A stretch of 64,000 nt of DNA from Arthrobotrys musiformis. Lineage: Eukaryota; Ascomycota; Orbiliomycetes; Orbiliales; Orbiliaceae. The stretch spans positions 744,001 to 808,000 of the forward strand of contig JAVHJL010000003.1 in the NCBI GenBank assembly GCA_036971715.1. Direction: 5' to 3'. The notes beneath the pieces were generated by a model that was given only the letters and a program-made list of their open reading frames with translations, ran no database searches and was not told the DNA's origin. This document shows positions 25,415 through 35,685 of the stretch, one piece after another. Every line of letters starts with the position of its first letter. The stretch's first letter is position 1. The translations under genes were made by a program, and so were the position numbers.

Positions 25415-26236
25415 TCATATTGGGGTAACAGGCATTGGGGTCGAACCAGGTGCATCTGTGATAGGTGTGATTGGGACTGATTGAGTAGTTGGATCGAGAG
25501 ATACTGGTGGTTTCCCAGCTTCAACGAGCCCTGTGGCTGGAAATACCTCGTTGACTTCATTAAGCTGGTCTGGTAGTTCTGCAACCGAAGGGAGCACATC
25601 GACCGGGTCTGTCGTCTGCGGCAGGATGTTACCCTGCACCACATCCGGCACTGCGTCAGTCGGAATCTCCGGCACACTAGCTTTCGGAATCTCAACCGCA
25701 AAGGTATTCAAGAACTTAACGCCCCCTAAAACCATCTTTAAGGGCAGCCCGGCAGCTTTCTTTCGGAATGTCTCTTTCTTTACCTTTTTCGCTTGCTTCG
25801 CTTGCTTCTTCAACAATTTTGCCTCAGCCTTCAATTTAGCCTGTTCTTTCTTTAACGTCTCCTCTTCGGCCTTGAGCTGCGCTTGTTCTGCCTTTTTGTC
25901 AAGTTTTGCCTTGAGTTTGGCGTTCTGGTACTCCGATTTATGCTCCTTACGTTCTTTGTCTGTCAGAATTCGACCAAATGTCGATTTTTCAATTGCACGG
26001 CGGGAGTTTCGGCGAGATTTAACATAGACGACAATACTGCTGATGATACTGACGAGGATGACGCTACCGGATGCAACAGTTCCGAATATCATGGGCTCGG
26101 CTATGGCACCTCCGAGGAAGGGCATGACGAGGCTCGGGACGGAGCTGAAGGTTGAAGTACCTAGAGCTGACATCAGGAAGCCCCTTGATGTCATCTTGTC
26201 GCCAATGTTGCCGATTGATTTCAAGAGCTTGGCCAT
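25415..26236 (-). CDS. membrane-anchored coiled-coil protein with FGRxLxxxER motif (273 aa)
   Basis: Single exon of 273 codons. Residues 1-45 are amphipathic to hydrophobic. A clear transmembrane helix lies at about 49-72 (GTVASGSVILVSIISSIVVY) and is followed by basic residues KSRRNSRR, which suggests the following domain is cytosolic. FGRILTDKERKEH is at 87-99, the same motif and spacing as in the gene at 24481. Residues 100-160 are a Lys/Glu/Ala-rich coiled coil with repeated KAEEETLKKEQAKLKAEA-like heptads, then a Pro/Thr/Val-rich disordered tail. No enzyme domain. By position and motif it is a paralogue of 24481 and 28558, with a longer coiled coil and tail. Function unknown; tethering or scaffolding at a membrane is a guess from architecture. 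Confidence 0.75.
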   Translation of the reverse strand: MAKLLKSIGNIGDKMTSRGFLMSALGTSTFSSVPSLVMPFLGGAIAEPMIFGTVASGSVILVSIISSIVVYVKSRRNSRRAIEKSTFGRILTDKERKEHKSEYQNAKLKAKLDKKAEQAQLKAEEETLKKEQAKLKAEAKLLKKQAKQAKKVKKETFRKKAAGLPLKMVLGGVKFLNTFAVEIPKASVPEIPTDAVPDVVQGNILPQTTDPVDVLPSVAELPDQLNEVNEVFPATGLVEAGKPPVSLDPTTQSVPITPITDAPGSTPMPVTPI

Positions 26237-27095
26237 GATTGGAGTTGTGAGTAAAATGAATGTCGTTATTGAGGGCTGAGTTCAAGCTTGGGAGGGAATT
26301 GGTGTAGCTTCATGAATAGTGATAGATAGTATAGAATGAGGATCTGGAGTGATTCTATAAACCTTGCCCGGGTGTGCTGGTAGATTGTATGGAATGTATT
26401 ATTGGGAATGAGAGATATAAGTTGTTCTGGTGGGTAGTCCTGCTAGTTGTGATAAAAGCGATTCAGTCGTGTAAAGAGGTACTCACTTAAGTAGGTACCT
26501 GATATATCGTCATATAGACTACTTAAATCTAGCGATTTATGCGACTTGCTATGCAGTTTCCATATAAAATGATCGATTTATGATCAGCCTTTCACTGAAA
26601 ACATCCGAGAAATTGGAAACAAGAGTTGAAATTGGAATTCCGATTTATCAACATTATGGAGTATGAGCTTTTGAGAACCCCACACCGATAGATTTGGAAA
26701 TCAATGGTCAATACATGTCTCTTCCACCGGTGGTGGGGTGTAGAACAGGGCAGACCTGGTCTTGCGCTAAGTATACTGTACGCCATGCGCTACCAGGAAG
26801 GGAAATAAAACAATAATGGCAAATAAACAAGCCAAGTGAAAGCCCACCGCGCTATTCAGTGGAGACAATGTCAATAGAGAAGCTACGACATGAAAAGTTG
26901 AGCGGCGCCAACAAGCGTCCCATTGATTAGGTAATAGTCGAAGGATTTTAAGGGAATAAGGGAGCCTAGATGAAGCGTTTAAAGCGCCCGGAATTCAGAG
27001 GCGGATGCGAAAGCGAGTTGGGGCTTGCATGTGATAAGGAAAGAAAGGTGGTAGTTTGGCCCGAGATAAAAAGAGAGGGAGAGGAAGAGAGGTAT
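26237..27095. other. intergenic region upstream of the 26236 gene
   Basis: Presumed promoter of the minus-strand gene starting at 26236 and 3' flank of the gene ending at 27096. No other gene supported. Confidence 0.45.
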
Positions 27096-27917
27096 TTAGT
27101 AGTTTCCCCAATAGCCGAATCCGAAGACTAACCCAACTTTCTTGCTGAGCCTGAGTTTTGATTTGATCGTAGAAGTTTTCTCTCGAAGCTTGAGTTTTTG
27201 GGAAACAGCAGCCTTCTTATCCTGAAACCATTGTTTGATACATTTACACTTGAGTGGGATCGAGTTGCTGGCTGGGCCTGGGGTGGCCTCGCGGCCTGAT
27301 GTAGGTGGGCTTGAGGCGAATAAAGCAGATGAGATGGACCGGGTGTCTGGTGGAAGAGAGGCGTGGCTTGTGCGGCCCCATTCGGAAACCAAGGTATCAA
27401 TACGTTTCATGGCCTCTGAGTAGGTAGGAGGATTTGATCTGTCGATAGTGACATGGTCTTCGGCGGTAGTTGGAGTTGAGGCGTCTGTGGCTTTAGTGGC
27501 ACTTGCGAAATGCCTTTTCTTTTGAAGGAAAGACTGGTTCTTACGCAGAGCAGCTTTCTCCGCCTTTAACAAACGCCTCTGGAGCTTTGCTTCAGACTCG
27601 GCCTGCTTGAGGTGCCTTTTAATAGCTGCCGTCTCAGCCTTTCGCATGTCTTCTTCGTCTGGCGAAAGAGCGACAGGGTCGCCAGCAATGTGCGATTTGA
27701 CCATCATGTACCCGGTCCCGCGCTCCATTTTGTATTTCAGAACTCTTGAACCAACCAAGCAGATTCCCTGTGAGACGATTGGAGTGGAGAGACCGAGTGT
27801 AATTATGGGAAGCAAGACCTGGTCGGTTACACGGTGCAAAAGGCGTGGTTTTGCCCTGCAATCGGACCCGGCATCGATTTCAGCAACTGGATTGTTTGTC
27901 GAGGCTTGGGTATCCAT
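27096..27917 (-). CDS. hydrophobic/coiled-coil protein, divergent member of the 24.5-29 kb family (273 aa)
   Basis: Start is the first in-frame ATG, at 27917; the frame is open further upstream but without an ATG. Residues 33-58 are hydrophobic (VLLPIITLGLSTPIVSQGIC and on), a probable membrane segment. A basic stretch and then VALSPDEEDMRKAE (82-95) stand where the neighbours have FGRxLxxxER, retaining only the L-[ST]-x-x-E core. Residues 96-140 form a Lys/Ala/Glu-rich coiled coil, followed by a Ser/Pro/Thr-rich linker that contains PPTY, a PY motif. The C-terminus is strongly basic and ends in a short hydrophobic/aromatic patch (VGLVFGFGYWGNY). Its length equals that of the next gene (273 aa) with the same layout, so I take it as a diverged tandem copy. 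No enzymatic function is visible. Confidence 0.7.
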   Translation of the reverse strand: MDTQASTNNPVAEIDAGSDCRAKPRLLHRVTDQVLLPIITLGLSTPIVSQGICLVGSRVLKYKMERGTGYMMVKSHIAGDPVALSPDEEDMRKAETAAIKRHLKQAESEAKLQRRLLKAEKAALRKNQSFLQKKRHFASATKATDASTPTTAEDHVTIDRSNPPTYSEAMKRIDTLVSEWGRTSHASLPPDTRSISSALFASSPPTSGREATPGPASNSIPLKCKCIKQWFQDKKAAVSQKLKLREKTSTIKSKLRLSKKVGLVFGFGYWGNY

Positions 27918-28557
27918 CTTCGAGGGGAAGAGCAAGAAGGAGAAGGAGACTTTCCTGTTCTGGAAGCTAATGGGATGTATATAATTGGGAGAGAAACAAC
28001 AAAAAAGAGGAGAGATGTATATAGAAGAGAAGTCAATGGAGAATTTGGGTCGAGCCCTAAGCTTTGGTGAGTAATCGCCCAGGTGCAAGTGTGTCGGTAG
28101 ATGTAATGGTGATGGGTGGTGATGGTTGGTGCATGGTGTCGATGGGGTTCTTTTTTAGATGTTTTTATGTGCCCTATAAATATAAATATGAGGGTCTTCA
28201 TCTGGTGCTGTGGAGGTCACGGGACCAGACCAAATAGCCTCGGCTCAGAGGCAAAACTACTGCAGCTCCCTCCAACTCAGAAATGATTGTGGTAACTCTC
28301 AACTACCGCTAGGTAGGCATTCTAATTATCTGTTATTACAGATAAAAGGCCTCGGCAGCCAGTTCTAGTTCTATTCTATGCTATTGTGGGTGTTTCCCTT
28401 TTCTCCAACAAGCCGAAACCTTCAAAATTTTAAATTTAAACCATGTTTGTGGTGTAATGAACGATGTCTTCTAATCTAGTGTAAGAAACCCCAGCCTGTT
28501 CGTGAATTAAGGCAAGCCGTGAAACTAACCTCAGTGCCCAGAACCTTTCATCGATCG
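27918..28557. other. intergenic region
   Basis: Probable 5' region of the minus-strand gene at 27917; a TATAAATATAAATA stretch lies at about 28175-28188. No other gene. Confidence 0.45.
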
Positions 28558-28989
28558 TTAAGCTTCGGGAGAAGACTGGTTGGCGGGCCCGTCGTAGATG
28601 TAGAGACTGTCTGGATGGGCGAATGGTCCATTCCTTGTGTCGTGATCAAACTTAGACAGGGCTGACTTTGGTGCAACATTGGAATAGAAGCTCCCAGTAG
28701 TGGGTGTCTTTCGTATTTCGGGTCCCCTGCCTCCGCATAATCCGGTGGCTATGGTGGGCTGGGTACTGTTTCTAGCTCTAGCGGCGGCTATCCTATCCAA
28801 CTTGTAGGTTTCCCTCATGAGATATCGTTCCTTGCGCTTGAGTGGACGCCCAAAGGTGGCGATCTCGTGTTTAATTCGAGTTCGACGTTCGTTGTAGAGG
28901 TCTTCTAGGGTTTTGCAAGCTTCAACGGCTAGCATACCGCCCATAAAAGCGGCAAGGCCGGTGCCAAAGATGATGAGTTCGAGATACAT
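28558..28989 (-). CDS. small single-pass membrane protein with FGRxLxxxER motif (143 aa)
   Basis: Single exon from ATG at 28989. The N-terminus is hydrophobic from residue 2 to about 22 (LELIIFGTGLAAFMGGMLAV), a likely signal anchor. A charged stretch with NERRTRIKHE follows, then FGRPLKRKERYLM at 46-58. The spacing between membrane segment and motif matches the genes at 24481 and 25415. The remaining 80 residues are Gly/Ser/Pro-rich and probably disordered. No catalytic motif. Third clear member of the local family, on the same strand as its two nearest neighbours and head-to-tail with them. Function unknown. Confidence 0.65.
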   Translation of the reverse strand: MYLELIIFGTGLAAFMGGMLAVEACKTLEDLYNERRTRIKHEIATFGRPLKRKERYLMRETYKLDRIAAARARNSTQPTIATGLCGGRGPEIRKTPTTGSFYSNVAPKSALSKFDHDTRNGPFAHPDSLYIYDGPANQSSPEA

Positions 28990-29711
28990 AGTGTAACCTA
29001 GTTTCTCGTCGCCGTTGCGTCTATACGAGGTATACGCGTATACGACAGGGTATGCTTCGTTTGCGCACTTTTGAATAAACCGATTAGGTCCGTGCTTGGG
29101 CTAGTTGTCTAGTGTAAAGCGATAGAACTAGTACTATATCCCAATTGACCTTAAATGAGTGATTCTTGGATTAGAAAGTGTATACGTATTGATACCGTTG
29201 TAATCGGGAATTGTATGGTATCAATTATGTGGTTCTGGACTTTGGCGAGTGATCGAAGTTGGAGTGAGGTTGGATATTAGAACAGCTTTTGGGTCTCCCT
29301 CCAGATATTTATATATCCAACTTAGTCCCCAGACCCTATAAAATGGCCATTTTGTATCTATGGGCTGAATTATTATTTTATTTTTATCTTTTGATAACCT
29401 GAAGATCAAACCATTGGGCAAGAGAGCTGCAGTATATCAAATCCTACGAAATCTTTGTGGTATTTTCTGCGTTGCCTTGCTTGACTTATAATTCTTGTAC
29501 AGTGTTACCATATACAGCGGATATGGTTTGTGGAGTTATTATCTAGCTCGTGTGACGTGTGGGGAGTGAGAGCATATTTGAGCTATTGACCGATTGGGTC
29601 GTAAAATGCTATTCCTTCATTGTATGATGCTCGGAACTTATGTTTTTGTTTTCAAGAATTAATTTCATGAACTCTTGGACATGATATTGCATTGGGCATG
29701 AGTTCGAATCT
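28990..29711. other. divergent intergenic region
   Basis: Lies between the minus-strand gene starting at 28989 and the plus-strand frame at 29712. No gene supported. Confidence 0.45.
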
Positions 29712-30407
29712 GTGTTTACTCTGGTACAGACGTACATACATGCTTACATACTTGAGTCCTTAAGTACCTATATAAAAAACTCGATAACGGCAAAGTTGGT
29801 CTGGCACATAGTGTGTGTCGTTTTACTGTCTTGCATACCTCGAGCAAGTGCATACAGTATCACATGGTTTTTCACTTGGATGACCCCGGAAGGCAAGAAA
29901 GAGCAAACATTCGGAACAGCCTCTATTCCCTCCGTCCCATTCGATTGTTTTCACATCCCGAGCCCTGACGGAGAAGCGCAAGAATGGACACTGACGGGGT
30001 TTAGTCTTACCTCGACCCTGGACCTCCAGAAACTCGAGAGTCCAATATATGCGGGGTACCCTCCCCGTGCGATAGCATTATGGCAACTCCCTGGTTGCGA
30101 ATCGGATTCCGGAATTCCCATTGCCGTCATACGGCTTTGGGACGAGACGGGCACGCAAACGCTCGAGTCATTTGCACCGATACAGTATGGAAATGCCGAA
30201 CACTACGTCCTTGGTATTTCTGAGATTGGTGCTCGTTCTTTCCAGGAAATTTCTGAGGGGTCGCCTCTGTGGGACAAGCTCGTTGTCGGGGAGGGCATGG
30301 TGGAGGGTGACGTGTTCGAGATTTACACTATATTTGGGGAAAATATCTATGGCGACCTCCATGAAGCAATGGTCAAAGCCCCGGTGGGATCAGATAACCT
30401 GTACTAG
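29712..30407 (+). CDS. predicted secreted orphan protein, start unresolved (about 200-231 aa)
   Basis: An open frame of 231 codons whose first codon here is GTG; no ATG occurs in frame before residue 57. Residues 27-47 read as a signal peptide core (KLVWHIVCVVLLSCIPRASA), so the true start must lie upstream of them, perhaps in an unidentified first exon; otherwise the start is lost. A TATATAAAAA element lies inside the frame at about 29770-29779. The mature part has FDCFHIPSP, IALWQLPGCESD, IAVIRLWDETGTQT and ARSFQEISEGSPLW, and a matching order of motifs occurs in the neighbour at 31027 (IALYSRRDC, AVIRYFDGEGTQF, IQSWEELDPSSDWW). I therefore take the two as paralogues of a secreted family I cannot name. 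Confidence 0.55.
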   Translation: MFTLVQTYIHAYILESLSTYIKNSITAKLVWHIVCVVLLSCIPRASAYSITWFFTWMTPEGKKEQTFGTASIPSVPFDCFHIPSPDGEAQEWTLTGFSLTSTLDLQKLESPIYAGYPPRAIALWQLPGCESDSGIPIAVIRLWDETGTQTLESFAPIQYGNAEHYVLGISEIGARSFQEISEGSPLWDKLVVGEGMVEGDVFEIYTIFGENIYGDLHEAMVKAPVGSDNLY

Positions 30408-31026
30408 AGGAGCTACTGGTCGTCCTGCCAGCTACGCAACGTTAACGTGGGAGGTCGTATATAGTAACCGGGAAGTATACTGGTAGCTCGCGTCGACCAA
30501 AGAGATATATCGATGCATTGCTATAACGGTTTCGGCGTGGTACAACTCTGCGACGGTAAAATTTAAACCCCGAAATCGAGGCTCATGTATATATTTATAT
30601 TGTGATCTTGAATACGGCCAATTTGAACCATAGCGCATGTCTAGACATCTCAATATTTTAATCTCGAACCTCACATTGGATACACTTTATAGCCTGCTGG
30701 CCCGGCGATAGGGCCTATGCGCCCTTCAACTCTTACAACCGGCGCCCCCCTCTAATTAAAATTGAAATGCGACTGTTAGAGAAATTTCACATATTCATGG
30801 GTCTTCAAGGTTTATACACCTTCGTGCGTGGAATATTCCGCGAAAAAGGACTCAAAATATCTTCTTACAAAGAAATAGACGCACGTGGGGCTTGTGTAAT
30901 GTCAAATGGTTAGTCTGCATTGCATTACATTTATATACATCCAATATTTCTGGGATACACGGGTATAATAAATGCATCAGTTTTAGCATATTGGGCTGCC
31001 AATCAAGGACAAGTATAGAACCTAAG
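30408..31026. other. intergenic region
   Basis: Promoter side of the gene at 31027. No other gene supported. Confidence 0.45.
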
Positions 31027-32631
31027 ATGATTTGCGGCAAAGTTGTCATCTTCCTGGCATACGTCGCCGCCATACGGGCGTACACCATCAAATTCGACGT
31101 TCTTGGATACGAACCGATATTTTCTTCTGACCGTAAAACGATAATAAACCAGCAAATCCTAGATCAAAAGGCTGCTGCCAAGGCCCAGGCCGCCGACGGA
31201 GGTTCCGATCAAAAATTCAATATCAACTGGAATGAAGTCCAAGTCGCTAGGATACCCGATGTAATCGAACATCAAATTCCTGGAAGAGTCGGTCGCGAAA
31301 GGTGTTTCAATATAATTCCGCCAATCTTTAGTACGAGTACACCAGAAATAACAAGGAAAGATCGGTTCAAAGTAAACAATCTTATGGCAGGGCATGAGCA
31401 AGAATATTTCCCGCCGTATTCCTTGTTAGACCCCCAACAGCAATGGCAGAAGCCTTCAATCTGGGATAAAGCACCGTATCTGAGGGAGGGAGTCGCCTCG
31501 GGACTTCCTAAGGTTGAGGTTACAGGGATAACGATATCATCGCGGCTTGACCCTGAGGCTTTGGAGGCCTTGGGCCCCGCTGGGCCGCCACCACTGGCGA
31601 TAGCATTATACTCTAGGCGGGACTGTAGGTCTAGATCTATGAATCATGCTCCGGAAGCCGTCATTAGATACTTCGACGGCGAGGGAACACAATTTGTCGC
31701 AATGGATAAATTGTATCCAAACGCCGGCATTTTAGATATTCAGTCGTGGGAAGAATTGGATCCAAGTAGCGATTGGTGGTTCACTGCTATCGGCGAAGCG
31801 CTGCTGCAACCTAAAGCACACTCTAGGACTCCAGGGATAAACTCTGGGATACCTATGCCGAGGGTGGCTAGCACGGGCTCTGACAAAACGGCTGGCAGCA
31901 ATGATTCCGGCGAGAAATTGACTCCCACGCGTGTTCACGTTGGAGATGCATATGTCAGCTCGAAGGGGACAGGTCCGCCACAATACATAAAAGATGTCGT
32001 TGAAGTCGGGAATGAGTTTGAATTTTACATGGCTGATGACGCATTGGATTCAATACAGACTATGAGACGGAACTGGCCGGGAATAGAGGACTATGGATAC
32101 GGAGGTCCCAATCGACTGAATCCACGGATTAAGATGACAGGCTCGGAATATCTCACCGAAGACTGGATTCCAGAGAGGGATTCTGAGTCTGAGACCGAAG
32201 AGGTTGATCCAGGCCGTGGAAGGCCTGAGGATGGAACATCAAACCTCTCCCCTGACCAAGGCCGAACACGTGCCCCTGATGGATTTGCGCTTTACAACCC
32301 TCTGGAGGATCCTCTTCCAAGGGAAAAGAACCGTGGGGGCGTGGGATTCAAGGAGGAAGGGGGCGAGAGCGACGGGAGCAGTCTGCCTCCACTCGTGCCA
32401 GATTCATCTTCTGAAGAGGAAGTACCACAACTAACACTGCAGGATGCCTCCCAATTGTGGGCGCAGAGTAATCCTGACACTTCATCTGATTCTGATTTTG
32501 AGGCGCTGGACCTCTACCGTTTCAGGTCAGGAGGAATAGTGCCTGGTGGGAACAATGTTGGGCAGGAGGAGCCTACTAGACTAGACATTCTCGAAGAGGA
32601 CTATTTCAATGAACTGGATGAGTTAGAATAG
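31027..32631 (+). CDS. predicted secreted orphan protein with acidic disordered C-terminus (534 aa)
   Basis: The frame is open from 30892, but the first ATG is at 31027; it opens a good signal peptide (MICGKVVIFLAYVAAIRA) followed by AYTIKFDVLGYEPIF. Residues about 60-350 form the folded-looking part, with RCFNIIPPIF, PPLAIALYSRRDC, AVIRYFDGEGTQF and IQSWEELDPSSDWW in the same order as in the neighbour at 29712. From about residue 365 the chain becomes acidic and Ser/Pro/Gly-rich (RDSESETEEVDPGRGRPED, later PDSSSEEEVPQL) with no predicted fold. This tail is the main difference from the shorter paralogue. No introns needed. Function unknown; an extracellular role (cell wall, adhesion or effector-like) is inference from the signal peptide only. 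Confidence 0.75.
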   Translation: MICGKVVIFLAYVAAIRAYTIKFDVLGYEPIFSSDRKTIINQQILDQKAAAKAQAADGGSDQKFNINWNEVQVARIPDVIEHQIPGRVGRERCFNIIPPIFSTSTPEITRKDRFKVNNLMAGHEQEYFPPYSLLDPQQQWQKPSIWDKAPYLREGVASGLPKVEVTGITISSRLDPEALEALGPAGPPPLAIALYSRRDCRSRSMNHAPEAVIRYFDGEGTQFVAMDKLYPNAGILDIQSWEELDPSSDWWFTAIGEALLQPKAHSRTPGINSGIPMPRVASTGSDKTAGSNDSGEKLTPTRVHVGDAYVSSKGTGPPQYIKDVVEVGNEFEFYMADDALDSIQTMRRNWPGIEDYGYGGPNRLNPRIKMTGSEYLTEDWIPERDSESETEEVDPGRGRPEDGTSNLSPDQGRTRAPDGFALYNPLEDPLPREKNRGGVGFKEEGGESDGSSLPPLVPDSSSEEEVPQLTLQDASQLWAQSNPDTSSDSDFEALDLYRFRSGGIVPGGNNVGQEEPTRLDILEEDYFNELDELE

Positions 32632-33953
32632 TTAAAGGCTATAGATCGAGCCCCTCCCATGCTGTAAACACCACTCGAGTACTTGTACAATGTTAATTCT
32701 AGTTTCTAGTCAATAGAACCGGTTTATCGGTGGCACAATCCTACAAATTTGAATCAAATTTTTTCTCTTGCCCAACCCCTAACTTCCATGTCTGGCCACA
32801 GGGCTCAATCAAGGAATTCATGGAGTTCACTGAAACTTCAAATGCGGGGTTATTGAGTTGGGAAGGTTCTCGAGATCCCGACTGTAGGTGGCTACGTTTG
32901 CGGAACGCGAAGCTTGAGGTTGAAACGTTCGAAACGTACTGTTATATATGTTATATGCATATATGTATACGAAATCGATCGCAAAGCTGAGCTGTTACAA
33001 TCTCGGGTGGGCTGGGTACGAGACAACCGAGCCGTAGTCTCGAAGCCAGCTGAGCCGTAAAGATACAGCGTAGTTTCTGTACCCGGTTGTGACAACCTTA
33101 TACCTTGACCACTGACACTTTTTGGGGGCTAACCTAGCTAGGTATGTATAATATACGTATGTATATATGTATACGAGCTGGCGCGATTGCACCGTGCCAT
33201 CTCAACGTCACCATATAACTCGCAGCTAGATTTGTTGCACAATCGAGTATGAAGTGTGGCGTGTGCCGGAATGCCATGCACGAAACCCAACCACAACGTT
33301 GCAACTAGTTTTCGGGGCCGGGCGGAGTATGTTGTTGGATGCGCAGCTGGCTGTAGAGAGCTTTGGTACTCTAGGGTCTCCAGCCAAGTTGTTCTGTGGA
33401 AAGTACAACATCAACGAGAACTCCTTAATCTGAAGTAAATACTATTCTATGAATTAATTCTGATTTTCCCTAACATGATGTGTGTGAAGGGGATTCGAAT
33501 TTTGGCACGCATGAACGTTGCAATTGCACAAACCACCTTATGTGCACCTTGAGACGCCTTGAGCTTCTAATCCCCCCTTAGTTGTAGAGTGGAATTTCCA
33601 CGCTGAGCTGTTACAGTATTTGCAAGATCTGATTGACAAGCCCTTCTAAGTAGGAATAGTGATATTGACATGTTGACATGTAGGTGTTTCTTGTATACCC
33701 TGTAATATATGATATAGCTATAGATCTAGACCCCTGGTCCGCGACGTGGTCTCTCTAACTGAAATACCCTTGCGTGGGCACAGCTCATGGGCTCAGTGGA
33801 CTCGAAACTCAGTAAGGTTCTTGTATTTACTAGTATATTCGTATATACGGCGTAGTAGAATTAGAGGGGAGTGATTTATAGTGTATAGATCTCCACCTAC
33901 GCGCGCTATCAAACATATCGACCGCGGCCGGATATCATAGTACTATAGTACTA
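32632..33953. other. intergenic region
   Basis: Holds the 3' end of the gene at 31027 and the 5' side of the gene at 33954. Overlapping small frames on both strands only; no RNA gene or element recognised. Confidence 0.45.
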
Positions 33954-35685
33954 ATGGTCGGGATGCCACTCTTATCAACCAAGTCGTTGATTACCACTGG
34001 GCTTTTTATACTAGTCCCTGTAGGAAATATACAAACTCCCTTCCACGAGATATGGACAGGTAAATAAAACCTAACATATATAATCAAATGCTAATATTAT
34101 TTGCAAATTTCGCCTATATAGATATCCATAGTATATACCTTTCACTCCTCCGCTGGATCAATTGACCCACTTATCACAACTAGCGCTGGCACTAGTGGTC
34201 GAGCATCAGCCGTAACGTCTCCCGAGCTCATATACGAAAGCGGGGTCCAAAAGCGGGCTGAAGCGACGAACCCAGGAACTCCCGATGGCCTTGCTACAGA
34301 CGATAACTGGGGGGGCGTCCGGGTATCTGCAAAATGTTCCGAGGATCAGCAAAGAAGAATCCAACAAGGGTGGCTCGAGTCCGGATACCTCGCGAGAGCG
34401 TTTAAGCTGAGCCTAGAGGAGCTGAAGTACGAAAGGGCGCTAGGTGATTATTTGGGTAATTCGTGGAAGACTAATGGATTTTCTCAGAGGATTACTGGTC
34501 TGTTTTCTTCCAACTAAGATATACTTCTGCAGCTGCGTACAAATTGTGATATTAAACTAACGAAATTGTGAATTTAGATAACTTCGGGAGCATCGAAGCG
34601 CTTCACTCTGGTGGAGCCGACTTGGAAGAAACCCTCGACATACACTGCGATGAAACCGAGATACCGTTAGTAGTGTTAATCGCCTGCGACAACAATAGCT
34701 GCTGTACCGGTAGCCCGGATGGTAAAGAAGGTGGATACTTTTACGTAAAGCAAGCCGCGGTGCCTCCTGTGCGAATCCCATTTCTAAACCCACGCGCCCA
34801 AAACTTTTATTGAATTACAAGTACTAATTAATGGCTTATAAATGAATTAAGGCCAGCGCCACATATGGGATTGTTTTATGCCCACCTTATTTCAGGGCAG
34901 TGTCCCTTCAGGAACGGGCTGGTGCTCTCTTAGCCTCGAAAGAGGAAGGTATCGACGAAATAAAGAAGAACATCTGGGCGTTATATCCAAACATTGGATC
35001 TATCCTACTACATCTACAGTACAGTTTAATTTTCAAAGACCCCCCTCGCCTAGCCTAAGACCATGGGACTTGGTTCGAAGTGTGAATCTGACAACATGTA
35101 ATTTGATGATTTTAGACTCCATTTACCATTTATTTCCAGGTCGTTGTATATCGGCGATTCTGTGGGTAATTATAACCCAAATGGAAGCGGAAGGCTTTCC
35201 GTCCAGTCTCCAGATCTCGCCACCAGGACTGCAGAGAATTACGCAATGGCGGCACTTGCAGCTGGTTAGTCTCTGCCTTTTCTGTTTGGAGCCTCGATAT
35301 ATATATACAAAAGTGCCATTTTCCAAGATTATGAATCTCTAGATTAACGCCATGTAGCCCAAATTCACATTTTCGGACTAGAAAAAGCCCCGATCGCCGA
35401 TTCCAAAATAAGAGTTACTCTATCCAACCCAGACTTTTCAGAAGCGAAGCCATCCCTCAATAAACCAGGAGGAAATAAACCATCCACAGCATTCGATAAA
35501 GCTAATATAGGTGAGCTAAGAGCCCAGAAACCATCCCCAAGGTATGAAAAACCGGAAACTTACACTAATCTGTCAACCGCAAAATAGGGAATTATACGCT
35601 GCCACCTTTGCCACCTGGTGGCCCTCTTCCAAAGGATCTCACCAGTAGGTTTAAAGTCTATAAAGGAATACCATCTGTACATTAG
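33954..35685 (+). pseudogene. M35 (aspzincin)-like secreted protein gene, seven exons, with an in-frame stop
   Basis: Exons 33954-34059, 34132-34497, 34578-34768, 34852-35081, 35140-35264, 35358-35510 and 35588-35685; all six joins keep frame and use GT-AG introns of 58-93 bases. The N-terminus has a signal peptide (SLITTGLFILVPVGNIQT). The body follows the deuterolysin/aspzincin pattern: SAKCSEDQQRRIQQGW, then IACDNNSCC, then IVLCPPYF, then SILLH where the family has its zinc motif, then a C-terminal RTAENYAMAALAA. Two defects stand out. HExxH is replaced by HLQYS, so the zinc site is lost. Codon 290 is TAA (35056-35058), followed by good coding sequence (DHGTWFE) and three more intact exons. 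A 35-base intron would remove the stop but is too short to believe. Either a recently broken gene or a truncated non-catalytic protein. The family assignment is by pattern, not search. Confidence 0.55.

Noticed and set aside
27918..28088. 57-residue N-terminal extension of the gene at 27096-27917
   Set aside because: No ATG in the extension; it begins at TTG.
35022..35056. 35-base mini-intron that would remove part of the sequence before the in-frame TAA of the M35-like gene
   Set aside because: Far shorter than the shortest credible fungal intron and shorter than any other here (58 bases minimum).
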